DNA of 64,000 nucleotides, from contig JADKEK010000001.1 in the NCBI GenBank assembly GCA_016718035.1, positions 682,001 to 746,000 on the forward strand, read 5' to 3'. The stretch comes from Bacteroidota bacterium. Lineage in GTDB: Bacteria; Bacteroidota; Bacteroidia; Chitinophagales; BACL12. A program made the position numbers and the translations under genes. The notes below the pieces were generated by a model. That model was not told where the DNA came from, made no database searches, and saw only the letters and a program-made list of their open reading frames with translations. Of the stretch, positions 44,888 to 54,357 are shown in pieces. Positions within the stretch are counted from its first letter, which is position 1, and the number at the start of each line of letters is the position of its first letter.

Positions 44888-45757
44888 TTAAGCCGGCTTT
44901 TTCAATTTCCAGCGTCTGTGTGACCACAGATAAGGACCGGGGTCTTTGCGTATGTCTGCTTCCAGTTCAGACATAAACATTGCTGTTAGCTGCTGTGGAG
45001 GCAGGCTGTTCGCATCATTGGTCAAGAGTTTAAAAGTGATTTCATACTTTCCGCGACTTACATGATGGATGGTAGCATAAAACACGTCGTAATCATATTG
45101 TCTGGCGATTCTTTCCATCCCAGTCACCACTGCTGTATCCTGGTTCATAAATTTGGTCCAGTAATGGTCCTTCGGATTTGGAGATTGGTCTGCAATTAAC
45201 ACCAACAATGTTTGCTCATGAGGCGTATCTGTAAGGTGTTTAAGCAACTGTCGTTTAGGAATCAGCATGATTTTTAAGCGAGTTCGACTTCTCACCGCTA
45301 AACGATTGAAATACTTGTTAGAAAGCGGTTTATAAGCGGCTTTAAGCGGTAGACCGGCATGCACAGCCATTGAACCGCCTGCCCATTCCCAGTTCCCGTA
45401 ATGTCCACATACTAATAATGCATTACGACCTTTATTTAATGATTCCACAACGAGACTATAATTTTTTACACTACACTTCTTTTTTAACTGCTTATGTGTA
45501 ATGGTGAGTGCCTTAATTGTTTCAAACATGGTATCTGCAAAAACCATATAAAATCGACGGGCAATTGTATCTATTTCGGCATCTGTTTTTTCAGGAAATG
45601 AATTACGCAGATTTTTATAAACAACTTCTTTCCTATACTCAAATACATGAAATAAAAAGAAATAACCAATATTGCTAGCTTGTCGCAAAACCCACATGGG
45701 TAATATGGAGAAGAAATAAATAAGTGGTAGCGCTAAATAATACCCTAAAGCCTGCAT
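44888..45757 (-). CDS. Lysophospholipid/lipid A acyltransferase (LpxL/HtrB family)
   Basis: 289 residues from the ATG at 45757; an in-frame start 48 bases upstream adds non-family residues. N-terminal membrane segment (LALPLIYFFSILPMWVL), then the HX4(D/E) acyltransferase motif in LVCGHYGNWEWAGG and the downstream DQSPNPKDHYWTKFMNQ block typical of late lipid A acyltransferases. It would add a secondary acyl chain to lipid A at the inner membrane. Confidence 0.9.
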   Translation of the reverse strand: MQALGYYLALPLIYFFSILPMWVLRQASNIGYFFLFHVFEYRKEVVYKNLRNSFPEKTDAEIDTIARRFYMVFADTMFETIKALTITHKQLKKKCSVKNYSLVVESLNKGRNALLVCGHYGNWEWAGGSMAVHAGLPLKAAYKPLSNKYFNRLAVRSRTRLKIMLIPKRQLLKHLTDTPHEQTLLVLIADQSPNPKDHYWTKFMNQDTAVVTGMERIARQYDYDVFYATIHHVSRGKYEITFKLLTNDANSLPPQQLTAMFMSELEADIRKDPGPYLWSHRRWKLKKPA

Positions 45758-45858
45758 GTGCCACAAAAATAGGAAATTTTTGAAGCCATCTGCGCATTTA
45801 TGCACATAGTAAAATGTTCAAGTTGAACTTTAGCACTTTATTTTTCATTGTATTAAGT

Positions 45859-46731
45859 ATGATTTACCGATCAATAAAACAGATTCAGTTTGCTGAAATG
45901 ATAGATATGGGTGGTTTCCCCGTTCGTCAACCAATGCCTACTAAACAACTTGATAGGATAGACCCATTTTTGCTTTTGCATCATCATACAGGATTTATTG
46001 CCAACGATACTCATCCTCGTGAGGTAGGAGTGTCACCACATCCTCATCGCGGATTTTCGCCAGTAACATTTGTGTTTAAGGGAGATATTCATCATCGTGA
46101 TTCAAGAGGAAATTCGGCAGTGGTTAAAGCTGGAGGAGTGCAATGGATGGATGCAGGAATGGGAATTGTGCATAGTGAAAGACCATCTGTTTCTTTTGCT
46201 AAAAAAGGAGGACAACAGGAAATAGTGCAATTATGGATAAATACACCTCATGCGCATAAAATGGATCAACCAAATTATCAGGCATTAGACGAGGTAACAT
46301 TTCCAATTATATCCTTGCCGGAAGAAAAAGGAAAACTTGCTGTTGTAGCCGGAAAATATGGAGCATTGCAAGGCCCTGCTAAGTCAAAATTAGATGTGTT
46401 GATTTTAAGGGGAGATGTACTTCCCGGTGCAACTTATACAATTCATATACCTGCAAAATATAATACCATTATTTACATTTTGAATGGTAGTTTAACCATT
46501 AACGAAAATGAACATATAGCAGGTTTGCGTTTAATTCAGTTTAATAATGATGCAGACAATATTCATTTCAGCACCAATCAAAAAACGCAATTTTTGGTTT
46601 TAGGTGGGTTGCCCTTAAATGAACCAATAGAAAGTTATGGACCATTTGTAATGACAAGTCAAACTGAAATTATGCAGGCTCTCCGCGATTATCAGATGGG
46701 GAAAATGGGCGTGCTAATTGAAGAGTGGTAA
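45859..46731 (+). CDS. Pirin family protein
   Basis: 290 residues from the ATG at 45859 (MIYRSIKQIQF). The pirin cupin pattern is clear: DPFLLLHHHTG, VGVSPHPHRGFSPVTFVFKGD, DSRGNSAVVKAGGVQWMDAGMGIVHSE. The His/His/His/Glu metal set fits HPHRG and HSE. C-terminal second cupin with the ILNGSLTINE turn. Pirins act as quercetin dioxygenase-like enzymes or redox sensors. It is divergent from the acyltransferase gene. Confidence 0.92.
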   Translation: MIYRSIKQIQFAEMIDMGGFPVRQPMPTKQLDRIDPFLLLHHHTGFIANDTHPREVGVSPHPHRGFSPVTFVFKGDIHHRDSRGNSAVVKAGGVQWMDAGMGIVHSERPSVSFAKKGGQQEIVQLWINTPHAHKMDQPNYQALDEVTFPIISLPEEKGKLAVVAGKYGALQGPAKSKLDVLILRGDVLPGATYTIHIPAKYNTIIYILNGSLTINENEHIAGLRLIQFNNDADNIHFSTNQKTQFLVLGGLPLNEPIESYGPFVMTSQTEIMQALRDYQMGKMGVLIEEW

Positions 46732-46734
46732 AAC

Positions 46735-48678
46735 TCAGTCAATAGCCATTTTTACAAATTGGGCATATTGCTCATTAATTTGAATCATATAATATCCAGG
46801 TGTTAATGTACTGATGTCAATTATTGATTGGTTGATATCCAGTAAACCTGTTTTACATAATTTCCCTTCTAAAGTATAAATAGCATAAGGTGCATTTGTT
46901 AAAGATACATCAAATGTAATTGTTATAACATTAGTAGCGGGATTTGGAAATAATTCAAATTGCGTATTTTCAATATGCTGAATGGCTGTTAAATTATTGC
47001 TGATTGAGTCAGTAATACCAATACTGGTATTATAATAAGACCCACTCGGGGTGGTTTCTAATTTAACTGCTTTTACCATATAAAAATTATAGCCCGGAAG
47101 AGGTGTTTCATCCAAATACGGTTCATTAATTAACATTGTTGTAATGCGTTCATATTTACCAAATTCGGTAGAAGAACGATAAACATAATAACCCAACACA
47201 TCAATATCTGGGGAAGGTTCGAAATCAATTTCGTAGGCAACTGTATTATCTTCCGGTTGGCTGACAGTTACATCAGCAACAGGTTTGAAATTATGCATGC
47301 GTAAGGTTGGGTCACCCATAAATCCTAGATGTACATAATGCGGGAAAATATTGGCTTCATAAGTTACGGTATTATTTTGTGTAACCCGTACACTATACCC
47401 AATATTTTCTCCTAATGCCATTTGATGAAATTGCCAATGTGGACGTCCGGCCCAACAATTAGTTAATGTCATACCCGATGCAAGTGGAGCGCGTAAGAAA
47501 TTATCTATTGCATCCCAATCGCCAAAATAACTACCGAATAACATCGTAAAAGCAGATTTTACGGTATCTGCAGCAAATTCGGTTGTTGTTCCAACCCCGC
47601 TTGCTCCTTGAAACCATCCACCACCGCAACCAAAACTCCATAAGTAACTATCGTTATACATTGTAGTGAAATAATCGGCTTCATAAATTTCATTGGCGGT
47701 AAACATAGGCCCAAAATTTCTCCACCCGCTGGAAGCAAATGCTTCACCTCCGAAGGCACCAAAATTATCATCAATTAATCCACGTTGATTGAATGTATAA
47801 ATACCATGTTTGAAATTATGTTCACTATCGATATATCGTTTCAATAACGTTGCTTCATCTACTACAAAGGATGGCATGTTAAATAAATCAACCCTTCCTA
47901 TTTGCATTTCTATTTTTGATTTTAACTGAGATTGATCATACTTGCCATCTCCCGGAATGTTTTGATTTTCGGGTCTGAATGCCACTATATTATCTACTGT
48001 TACATCACTATAATCTACATCAACATCTGCATAAATGGCATCAGCCGGCCAGGCACCCTGATGCTCCGGATGTCCGTCAGGATATATATTGCCTGAATAC
48101 AAAACCGGAACTCTTCCAAATAAATATAATGCATTAATATCTTCGTTCGCTTCTGCACGTGATATAATTATTTCTCTTACTGCAATGGGTTGCATATCTC
48201 GTGCTACATGTAATTCTTCAACACTCCATCCATCGCCGGAAATATCTTTTTTCAATTGATATATTTCTGATTCCATGTCCATCGTAATGGTAGTATCAAT
48301 TACTAATAAACAAGTGCCTCTATAATCTACCACTTCCATTTTTATTCCACATAATATATATCCGGTTGCAACAATACCAGAACTTGCTGTGCGTTCAACT
48401 TTATATTCATAAGCAGAATCAATAATTATTTCCGTGTCTAAATAATTAATCGCCGTTCCACCTAATGTTGCAATGGCTGTTCCCCAAGAAGCATCTGATT
48501 TTTCTTTTTTATAAATTTTATACTCAGTTGCAGTTGCATATGCCGGCCAAATTAATGTTACAGTAGGAGGTGCTTCAGTAATTGTTGATGAAACTAAAAC
48601 AGCATAGTCGGAAGACACTTGTGCTTTTGCGGAAATAATTAATAATGACAAACAAATCAGGAATAACAGTTTTTTCAT
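46735..48678 (-). CDS. T9SS-exported protein with fibronectin III-like domains and a C25-like core
   Basis: 647 residues. Signal peptide MKKLLFLICLSLLIISAKA; an N-terminal FnIII-like domain (PTVTLIWPAYATATEYKIYKKE); a central alpha/beta region of about 300 residues with LYLFGRVPVLYSG, HQGAWPADAIYADVDVDYSD, LWSFGCGGGWFQG and MLFGSYFGDWDA, which vaguely recalls gingipain-type C25 peptidases. A second FnIII (IDVLGYYVYRSSTEFGKYERI) and a T9SS sorting domain (FELFPNPATNVITITF to AQFVKMAID) follow. The catalytic His/Cys pair cannot be placed with confidence, so it may not be a peptidase. Confidence 0.7.
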   Translation of the reverse strand: MKKLLFLICLSLLIISAKAQVSSDYAVLVSSTITEAPPTVTLIWPAYATATEYKIYKKEKSDASWGTAIATLGGTAINYLDTEIIIDSAYEYKVERTASSGIVATGYILCGIKMEVVDYRGTCLLVIDTTITMDMESEIYQLKKDISGDGWSVEELHVARDMQPIAVREIIISRAEANEDINALYLFGRVPVLYSGNIYPDGHPEHQGAWPADAIYADVDVDYSDVTVDNIVAFRPENQNIPGDGKYDQSQLKSKIEMQIGRVDLFNMPSFVVDEATLLKRYIDSEHNFKHGIYTFNQRGLIDDNFGAFGGEAFASSGWRNFGPMFTANEIYEADYFTTMYNDSYLWSFGCGGGWFQGASGVGTTTEFAADTVKSAFTMLFGSYFGDWDAIDNFLRAPLASGMTLTNCWAGRPHWQFHQMALGENIGYSVRVTQNNTVTYEANIFPHYVHLGFMGDPTLRMHNFKPVADVTVSQPEDNTVAYEIDFEPSPDIDVLGYYVYRSSTEFGKYERITTMLINEPYLDETPLPGYNFYMVKAVKLETTPSGSYYNTSIGITDSISNNLTAIQHIENTQFELFPNPATNVITITFDVSLTNAPYAIYTLEGKLCKTGLLDINQSIIDISTLTPGYYMIQINEQYAQFVKMAID

Positions 48679-48684
48679 ACAAGG

Positions 48685-49590
48685 TTATTTAAACAAATTC
48701 TTAATAGCACTCGCTAAAAAATTGGCAGATAGTGGATTTCTTCTAAACCATAATTCCGGTTCAATTATTTCTAATTCCATTACTGCAAGTTGGCCATTGT
48801 TGTCGTTAATAATGTCAACCCTGGCATATAAAGGCTTCTCAGAACAAGCAGCCACTGCCTTTTCAGCAAATGCTATTTCTTCTGAAGTGGGTGTGTAGTC
48901 ATGCAAAGTACCGCCAAAATCATCTTGCACTCTAAAATCGCCCGGCTTCGATTTCTTTAATACTGCGTGGGTAAAGATACCATTCATTAACATAAAAGCC
49001 ACTTCACCTTTGTTAATAATATCGTATTGAAAAGGTTGCAACATCATATCTTCATGTTGAATGAGTTCACTAAAGATGTCGTTGTGGTTTGCAACATTAG
49101 ATGGGTTCAAACGATACGTGTGACGAGCAGAACCTGATATTGTGGGTTTGAGAACAGCTTCATTGAGTTTAAGTTCGGCAAACAAATTACTCAATAATTG
49201 GCTAGTGCCTTTTTTGAAATAATATGTTTCAACGGTGTTAACTCCGGCTTGTAATAAATCCCTGAAATAGTGTTTATCTAAATTCCACTTTAATAAATTA
49301 ATCGAATTGATGAATTGTGTTTTTTCAGCAGTTGCATTAAGCCAAACTTCAAATTCAGCAAACCTGTCAAAATAATCCCACGTTGTCCGAAATACTACAT
49401 AATGTGCTGTAGACCAGTCAAACGAATTATCGCTCCATGATTTTCTAATTACCCTTAATCCATGTTCTTCTAATGCGGAAGTTAAAATGGCATCATCGGT
49501 TAATATATTATTGATATATGGATTAAGTTCAGTTGGATTGCAATAACGGTCCTCTGTTAATAATACAATATCCCAAATTTTCATGTTCAC
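48685..49590 (-). CDS. ATP-grasp domain protein (glutathione synthase/RimK-like)
   Basis: Up to 301 residues; an ATG at 49584, two codons in, is the more likely start. The ATP-grasp pattern includes the YFRDLLQAGVNTVETYYF hinge, an AVLKPTISGSARHTYRL nucleotide-binding strand pair, and a late metal site in ARVDIINDNNGQLAVMELEIIEPELWF. Related to cycloserine-pathway and prokaryotic glutathione-synthetase-like ligases. The amine and acid joined are unknown. It overlaps the small membrane protein gene by four bases. Confidence 0.8.
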   Translation of the reverse strand: MNMKIWDIVLLTEDRYCNPTELNPYINNILTDDAILTSALEEHGLRVIRKSWSDNSFDWSTAHYVVFRTTWDYFDRFAEFEVWLNATAEKTQFINSINLLKWNLDKHYFRDLLQAGVNTVETYYFKKGTSQLLSNLFAELKLNEAVLKPTISGSARHTYRLNPSNVANHNDIFSELIQHEDMMLQPFQYDIINKGEVAFMLMNGIFTHAVLKKSKPGDFRVQDDFGGTLHDYTPTSEEIAFAEKAVAACSEKPLYARVDIINDNNGQLAVMELEIIEPELWFRRNPLSANFLASAIKNLFK

Positions 49591-49934
49591 GATTTTTTCG
49601 ACAAATAATAACCGGCCACACCAGTCAGACCACCTAAAATTCCCATCACAGCAGAAACAATTCCAAATAACCAGTAATTACTTTTCATAGAAAATAAATT
49701 GGCCATTTTGCTACTCATTACACTGTCGTTGGCAATGTCTTTTATGATATATAATAGCACCCAAGTGGTAAATACAACTAACCAGCAAACAAAAAATGTT
49801 TTCCAGCCGGAAGGTAGTTTTGCAAAATAACCTAACAATAAGGTAAGTACAACAAATATCCACCAAATGGGTAATAAGGTTTGCAGTAAATAACAAATAA
49901 TAACGCCTACTATAATAATTATTGCTGTTTTCAT
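49587..49934 (-). CDS. Small four-pass membrane protein
   Basis: 115 residues with hydrophobic segments at about 4-22, 24-40, 47-66 and 90-110. No family recognised. It starts two bases after the penicillin acylase stop and overlaps the ATP-grasp start, so it is the middle gene of a tight group. Confidence 0.55.
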   Translation of the reverse strand: MKTAIIIIVGVIICYLLQTLLPIWWIFVVLTLLLGYFAKLPSGWKTFFVCWLVVFTTWVLLYIIKDIANDSVMSSKMANLFSMKSNYWLFGIVSAVMGILGGLTGVAGYYLSKKS

Positions 49935-49936
49935 AA

Positions 49937-52426
49937 TTAATTAAATGTTAATGTGAATAATGCTTTTTTACCTGCAGCATCTAAATTTGTAAATAAATAT
50001 AAAGGATAGTATTTTCCTGCTGCCCAATCTTCAACAAAATTATCATAGTATTTACTACCTGGATTACCAGATTGTCCACCAGGATATATTCCAAAAGCAT
50101 TTACAGGTGATGAAAGCTCAACTATCATTCGCCAGCTTGGTCCATGGGTTTCGCTGGTAGCATTCACAATATTGCGATAACCACCATTGTTTACCATGAG
50201 TTTGCTAAAAGCAGGTATCTGACTTATATGCATGATATTAGTATGTTTATGCTGATACCATTGCAAAACATTTTTATCAGCTTTAACTAAAGAATCACAA
50301 ATTGATAACATGCTGGTAAAACTTTGTTGAACAAGGTCAGCAAATGTTTCCTTTTTGTCGGCAGTTTGGGCAAAATCAAATAAAGGATGATTATCCGGGA
50401 AATTACGCATCGCTTCTACAGTAAAATAAGTATTGGGTTTTACATAAGCAATGGTTTCACTCTGCATTTCATCCCACATTAAATTATACAAAGTATCCCA
50501 CCAAATTTGATAATAGGTAGGTGCTAAATCAACGGCATTATTTTCGTAATTCCATTCTTTCAGCGCAGTTACAATTTTACAGGCATTTTCATCTGTTCTG
50601 CATGGGTCAGATAATTTTGTCAATAATATTGGTAATGCTTCTGATGCAGAAAGGTTGAAATTATTTTGCTGCAAGTTTTGCATATCCGTTATTGTAGCAT
50701 TGGTTATTTTATTTAAGGTTGTATTAATTACACGGTTGCGATAAAATTCGAAATCGAAACTGGTGTAATAATATGGATATGTAGAATCTGTAGGATGTTG
50801 ATTGGCAGAAGCACAAAAACCTCTCGACGGATTTTTAATGGTTGGATTATGTTCAAACGGAATATATCCCTGATAATCGTCTGCAGGATTGGTTCCATCT
50901 AAAATAAATTTGCCTTGACCTTCATGTTTAAGTGGGAATCTGCCTTGTTGAGTTATGGCAATATCTCCCGAATGAGAAGCGAAAATGAAATTCTGTGCGG
51001 GGCAACTAAAATAGGAGATGGCGTGTCGGTAATCATCATAATTTTTTGCTCTGTTCAATAAATAAAATGTGTTCACCTCTTCTGATTTTTCCAAAGCTAA
51101 CCAACGCATTGCCATACCTTCTCTGGCAGCTTTATCTTTTGCCTGGTGACCATCAACCATTTTTACATTTTCATACACTACAGGTCCGTAATGTGTATAA
51201 ATTACGGTATCAACAACTGCAGATGCACCACGTACATTAACTGTTTCAATACGTTTTGTTGTTTTCCTCCATTCATTCCCATATTTATATGCCGCTTTAG
51301 TTTCGTCCTGAAACGTTATGGTATACCAATCTCTAACGTCTACCTGCGCATTGGTTACTCCCCAGGCAATATCATCATTAAAACCTATCACAATTGCAGG
51401 TGCACCGGGTAATGATGCGCCATAACAATTCATATCGCCTAATTGTAATTGAATTTCAAACCATAAAGAAGGCAAGTTTAATTGTAGATGTGGGTCGTTA
51501 CATAAAATTGGATATCCATTTTTAGTTTTACTTCCACCAACTGCCCAGTTGTTAGAGCCAACCTGATTTTTTTGGTGTTGTTGTTCGAAAATATCCAACA
51601 CTTTTTTATAATACACATCACTGGTTGTTGATGCTAATGTATCAGTTGCCTCAACATCAAAATCATAAATTTTTTCAGTTGGGATAATTGGATCTATACC
51701 TGTTGTGTAATCTGGATAAAGTGCATTAAAATCAGTATCAGCAAGTAATTTTTTAAGGTTAGTCATTTCCGCATCATCATCGAAACCAGTGAGTGTGCTT
51801 GCCATGTATTTTAATAAAAGTGCAGTTTTTAAGGGCGTCCAGGCTTCAGGTTCGTAATTCAATAACTTAAATTCAATGGGATATGCTGCATAATCTAATC
51901 CTACGTTACCGTTAGAGTCATTTATTCGCATAAAGGCATTAACACCATCTGTATAGGCTTGAATACATGCTTCTAATTTTGGATTATTTTTTATTGTTGC
52001 AAGTGCATTTTCTGCGCCAAAAATCATTCCTTTGCGACGTTGCTCTAAATCGTATTCAATAAATTTAGGTCCAAACAATTCACTCAATCTGCCGGCTGCA
52101 GCACGTGTTTGAATATCCATTTGCCACAGACGATATTTGGCTGTAATATATCCTTGCAAATAATACAATGAGTGTTCATCTTCTGCAAAAACATGCGGAA
52201 CCAAACGGTCATCCAGCACAATTGTTCCTTTCACCGATGGGTCGGCAATATCAACGGTGTTACTTTCAAAAGCTGTTTTTGTTTCAGCATTTGCCATAAA
52301 TCCATGCACAGGGTCCATGAGTTTACCTAAGGGTGGTAATGAGCCCATGCCTGAATCTAAAAAATAAATAACAATAGCCGGAATAACTACACAGGCAAGT
52401 ATTTTAATATATCTCATATTAGCCAT
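49937..52426 (-). CDS. Penicillin acylase family Ntn-hydrolase
   Basis: 829 residues. An N-terminal membrane or signal segment (ILACVVIPAIVIYFL), then the alpha domain (VPHVFAEDEHSLYYLQGYITAKYRLWQMD) and a processing site before the beta-chain nucleophile Ser at about residue 291 (KNQVGSNNWAVGG). The beta chain has NDPHLQLNLPSLWFEIQL and a GFNDDIAWGVTNAQVD loop, all conserved in the family. Members hydrolyse amides such as beta-lactam side chains or acyl-homoserine lactones after self-cleavage in the periplasm. The native substrate is unknown. It is followed at once by the small membrane protein gene. Confidence 0.93.
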   Translation of the reverse strand: MANMRYIKILACVVIPAIVIYFLDSGMGSLPPLGKLMDPVHGFMANAETKTAFESNTVDIADPSVKGTIVLDDRLVPHVFAEDEHSLYYLQGYITAKYRLWQMDIQTRAAAGRLSELFGPKFIEYDLEQRRKGMIFGAENALATIKNNPKLEACIQAYTDGVNAFMRINDSNGNVGLDYAAYPIEFKLLNYEPEAWTPLKTALLLKYMASTLTGFDDDAEMTNLKKLLADTDFNALYPDYTTGIDPIIPTEKIYDFDVEATDTLASTTSDVYYKKVLDIFEQQHQKNQVGSNNWAVGGSKTKNGYPILCNDPHLQLNLPSLWFEIQLQLGDMNCYGASLPGAPAIVIGFNDDIAWGVTNAQVDVRDWYTITFQDETKAAYKYGNEWRKTTKRIETVNVRGASAVVDTVIYTHYGPVVYENVKMVDGHQAKDKAAREGMAMRWLALEKSEEVNTFYLLNRAKNYDDYRHAISYFSCPAQNFIFASHSGDIAITQQGRFPLKHEGQGKFILDGTNPADDYQGYIPFEHNPTIKNPSRGFCASANQHPTDSTYPYYYTSFDFEFYRNRVINTTLNKITNATITDMQNLQQNNFNLSASEALPILLTKLSDPCRTDENACKIVTALKEWNYENNAVDLAPTYYQIWWDTLYNLMWDEMQSETIAYVKPNTYFTVEAMRNFPDNHPLFDFAQTADKKETFADLVQQSFTSMLSICDSLVKADKNVLQWYQHKHTNIMHISQIPAFSKLMVNNGGYRNIVNATSETHGPSWRMIVELSSPVNAFGIYPGGQSGNPGSKYYDNFVEDWAAGKYYPLYLFTNLDAAGKKALFTLTFN

Positions 52427-52452
52427 TTAATCATAAAAATAACGATAGTTTG

Positions 52453-53775
52453 TTATGCAATAAAATAAGTTGTTAACCCGAAAATGGCACTTACTGCCAA
52501 CCAAATTAACATATCGATTTTAAAGCGGTAAAGTGCAATTACACTTATCACAATCCAAATCACATTTAACCACTGCACTTCATGCCAATTAATGGACAGC
52601 AAATTTTCAGCGGTTTTACCAAATATAACAGCTTCTGCAAAATACAACGTTAAATTTAATATTACACCTGTAACTGCTGCTGTAACAAAGCTGAGTATAT
52701 GTTTGATATGTGTATTATGTTGCGTTTTTTCGATGATGGGTGCACCTGCAAAAATGAATAAAAAACAAGGTAAAAAAGTATAATAGGTAGTAGTTAATAA
52801 CCCAAGTGAACCGGCCAATAAACTTGAACCGAAGGCCTGATAACCACCCATAAATCCAACAAATGCCAAAACCATAATAAGCGGTCCCGGAGTTGTTTCC
52901 CCGAGCGCCAATCCATCTATCATTTGTGCACTGCTCAACCATTGGAAGTTTTCTACTGCTTGTTGCGCTACATAAGGTAAAACGGCATAAGCCCCGCCGA
53001 AAGTAACAAAAGCTGCTTGTGTAAAAAACAGACTGAGTTGTTGCCAAAACGAAAAATTACTGCTGAGCGAATAAAACAACAGGAGAGGGGCTACCCATAA
53101 AATTGCAAATAAGGCTATTTGACTTACAAGTCTTTTTAATTGAAATCCGGTATGAGGAATCACACTGGAAGTGGTTAAATAGTAACCCTTTTCATCTTGA
53201 TTAATTGCACTGTTTTGGTTGGATTGATGGTTAGATTTATTTATCCATTTGTGATGAACCAAAGCAAAAACAATTGTGCCTAATATTATTAACGGGAAAG
53301 ATATATTGTAAAAATAAATGGCTATAAAACTTAATAGGGCAATGATGTAGTGATAATTTGTAACCAGCGATTTTTTTGCAATTTTTATCATTGCTAAAAT
53401 TACAATGGCTACAACTGCCGGTTTCAATCCTTGAAATAAAGCACTCACCCAGGGCAAATCACCAAAAGTGACATATATAATACTGAGTAATAATAATATG
53501 AGCACAGATGGCAAAACAAAAAATATACCAGCAGCTAATCCACCCTTAGTACCGTGTAACAGCCATCCGGTATAGGTTGCCAACTGCTGTGCTTCAGGGC
53601 CCGGCAATAACATACAATAATTTAAGGCATGGAGAAATTTTTTATCGCTTATCCATTTCTTTTTGTCTACCAAATATTCATGCATGATGGCAATTTGTCC
53701 CGCAGGACCACCAAAACTTATCCATCCGAGTTTAACCCAAAATTTGATTGCCTCATTAAAGGTAGGTTTCTCCAT
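52453..53775 (-). CDS. chrA: Chromate/CHR family transporter (ChrA)
   Basis: 440 residues with about twelve membrane segments in two CHR domains. The signature repeats are visible: N-terminal WISFGGPAGQIAIMHE and MLLPGPEAQQLATYTGW, C-terminal FVTFGGAYAVLPYVAQQAVE and LALGETTPGPLIMVLAFVGFMGG. A hydrophilic linker of about 35 residues (HKWINKSNHQSNQNSAINQ) separates them. Long CHR proteins export chromate with proton exchange. First gene of a minus-strand run including the acylase, 26 bases apart. Confidence 0.93.
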   Translation of the reverse strand: MEKPTFNEAIKFWVKLGWISFGGPAGQIAIMHEYLVDKKKWISDKKFLHALNYCMLLPGPEAQQLATYTGWLLHGTKGGLAAGIFFVLPSVLILLLLSIIYVTFGDLPWVSALFQGLKPAVVAIVILAMIKIAKKSLVTNYHYIIALLSFIAIYFYNISFPLIILGTIVFALVHHKWINKSNHQSNQNSAINQDEKGYYLTTSSVIPHTGFQLKRLVSQIALFAILWVAPLLLFYSLSSNFSFWQQLSLFFTQAAFVTFGGAYAVLPYVAQQAVENFQWLSSAQMIDGLALGETTPGPLIMVLAFVGFMGGYQAFGSSLLAGSLGLLTTTYYTFLPCFLFIFAGAPIIEKTQHNTHIKHILSFVTAAVTGVILNLTLYFAEAVIFGKTAENLLSINWHEVQWLNVIWIVISVIALYRFKIDMLIWLAVSAIFGLTTYFIA

Positions 53776-53794
53776 ATTAAAAACTTATCTCACT

Positions 53795-53830
53795 AAAAAA
53801 CAAAACCGGGAATAAAAATATACCCGGTTT
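53795..53830 (-). terminator. Rho-independent terminator after the small lipoprotein gene
   Basis: AAACCGGG (53803-53810) / CCCGGTTT (53823-53830), 8-bp perfect stem with a 12-base loop; the A-run at 53795-53800 gives a U-tract on the minus strand. Confidence 0.85.
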
Positions 53831-53853
53831 GTTAAATCCCTTTATAAATAAAT

Positions 53854-54255
53854 TTAATCTTCAATAATATCGCTATCTGTAACGGTGTACACACATGAAT
53901 GGTCGAAACCTTTATCTGCATCTTTGGTATCACCGGCCCAATTGTCGGCTGACTGTATATCTTTAGTAACAATAAATCCCGAATCTGTCGCAATAGTTAA
54001 TCTTGAAATATACAAGTCACATTCAGTTGCTTCTGACTTAACAACATCGCCAAATGAATAAATTATTTCTTGTGTTGCCGGTGCTATAATAATACTGTCA
54101 GTAAATTGAAAACCACCACCTGAATCAGACACATATATAATTATATCTTTCGAGCTATTGTTAACTACTGACTTTTCCCAGGTTGAGTAAGGGTTGCACG
54201 CAGAAAATATTAAACCAACTGTTGCAATTAAGGTAAGGGTTACTTTATTTCTCAT
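53854..54255 (-). CDS. Small lipoprotein of unknown function
   Basis: 133 residues. Lipoprotein signal MRNKVTLTLIATVGLIFSAC, Cys at 20. The mature part is beta-rich (SSKDIIIYVSDSGGGFQFTDSIIIAPATQEIIYSFG) with Cys residues (CDLYISRL, HSCVYTVTD) that could form a disulfide. No family recognised. It has its own promoter and terminator. Confidence 0.6.
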   Translation of the reverse strand: MRNKVTLTLIATVGLIFSACNPYSTWEKSVVNNSSKDIIIYVSDSGGGFQFTDSIIIAPATQEIIYSFGDVVKSEATECDLYISRLTIATDSGFIVTKDIQSADNWAGDTKDADKGFDHSCVYTVTDSDIIED

Positions 54256-54264
54256 ATGACATGC

Positions 54265-54296
54265 TAAAAGTAAAACTGTTTACCGAAATAACCAAA
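54265..54296 (-). promoter_or_regulatory. Predicted promoter of the small lipoprotein gene
   Basis: Minus-strand TTTG (54293-54296) and TACTTTTA (54265-54272, last base off consensus), separated by 20 bases. It begins right after the terminator of the upstream beta-barrel gene. Confidence 0.45.
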
Positions 54297-54337
54297 AACA
54301 CAAGGGTTTCAACCGGAAAACCGACCAAAACCCTTGT
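54294..54337 (-). terminator. Rho-independent terminator of the CBM9/DUF5916 gene
   Basis: Perfect 10-bp stem ACAAGGGTTT (54300-54309) / AAACCCTTGT (54328-54337), with the A-run at 54294-54298 as the minus-strand U-tract. Confidence 0.85.
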
Positions 54338-54357
54338 CACAAAACGGGGTGCAAACA

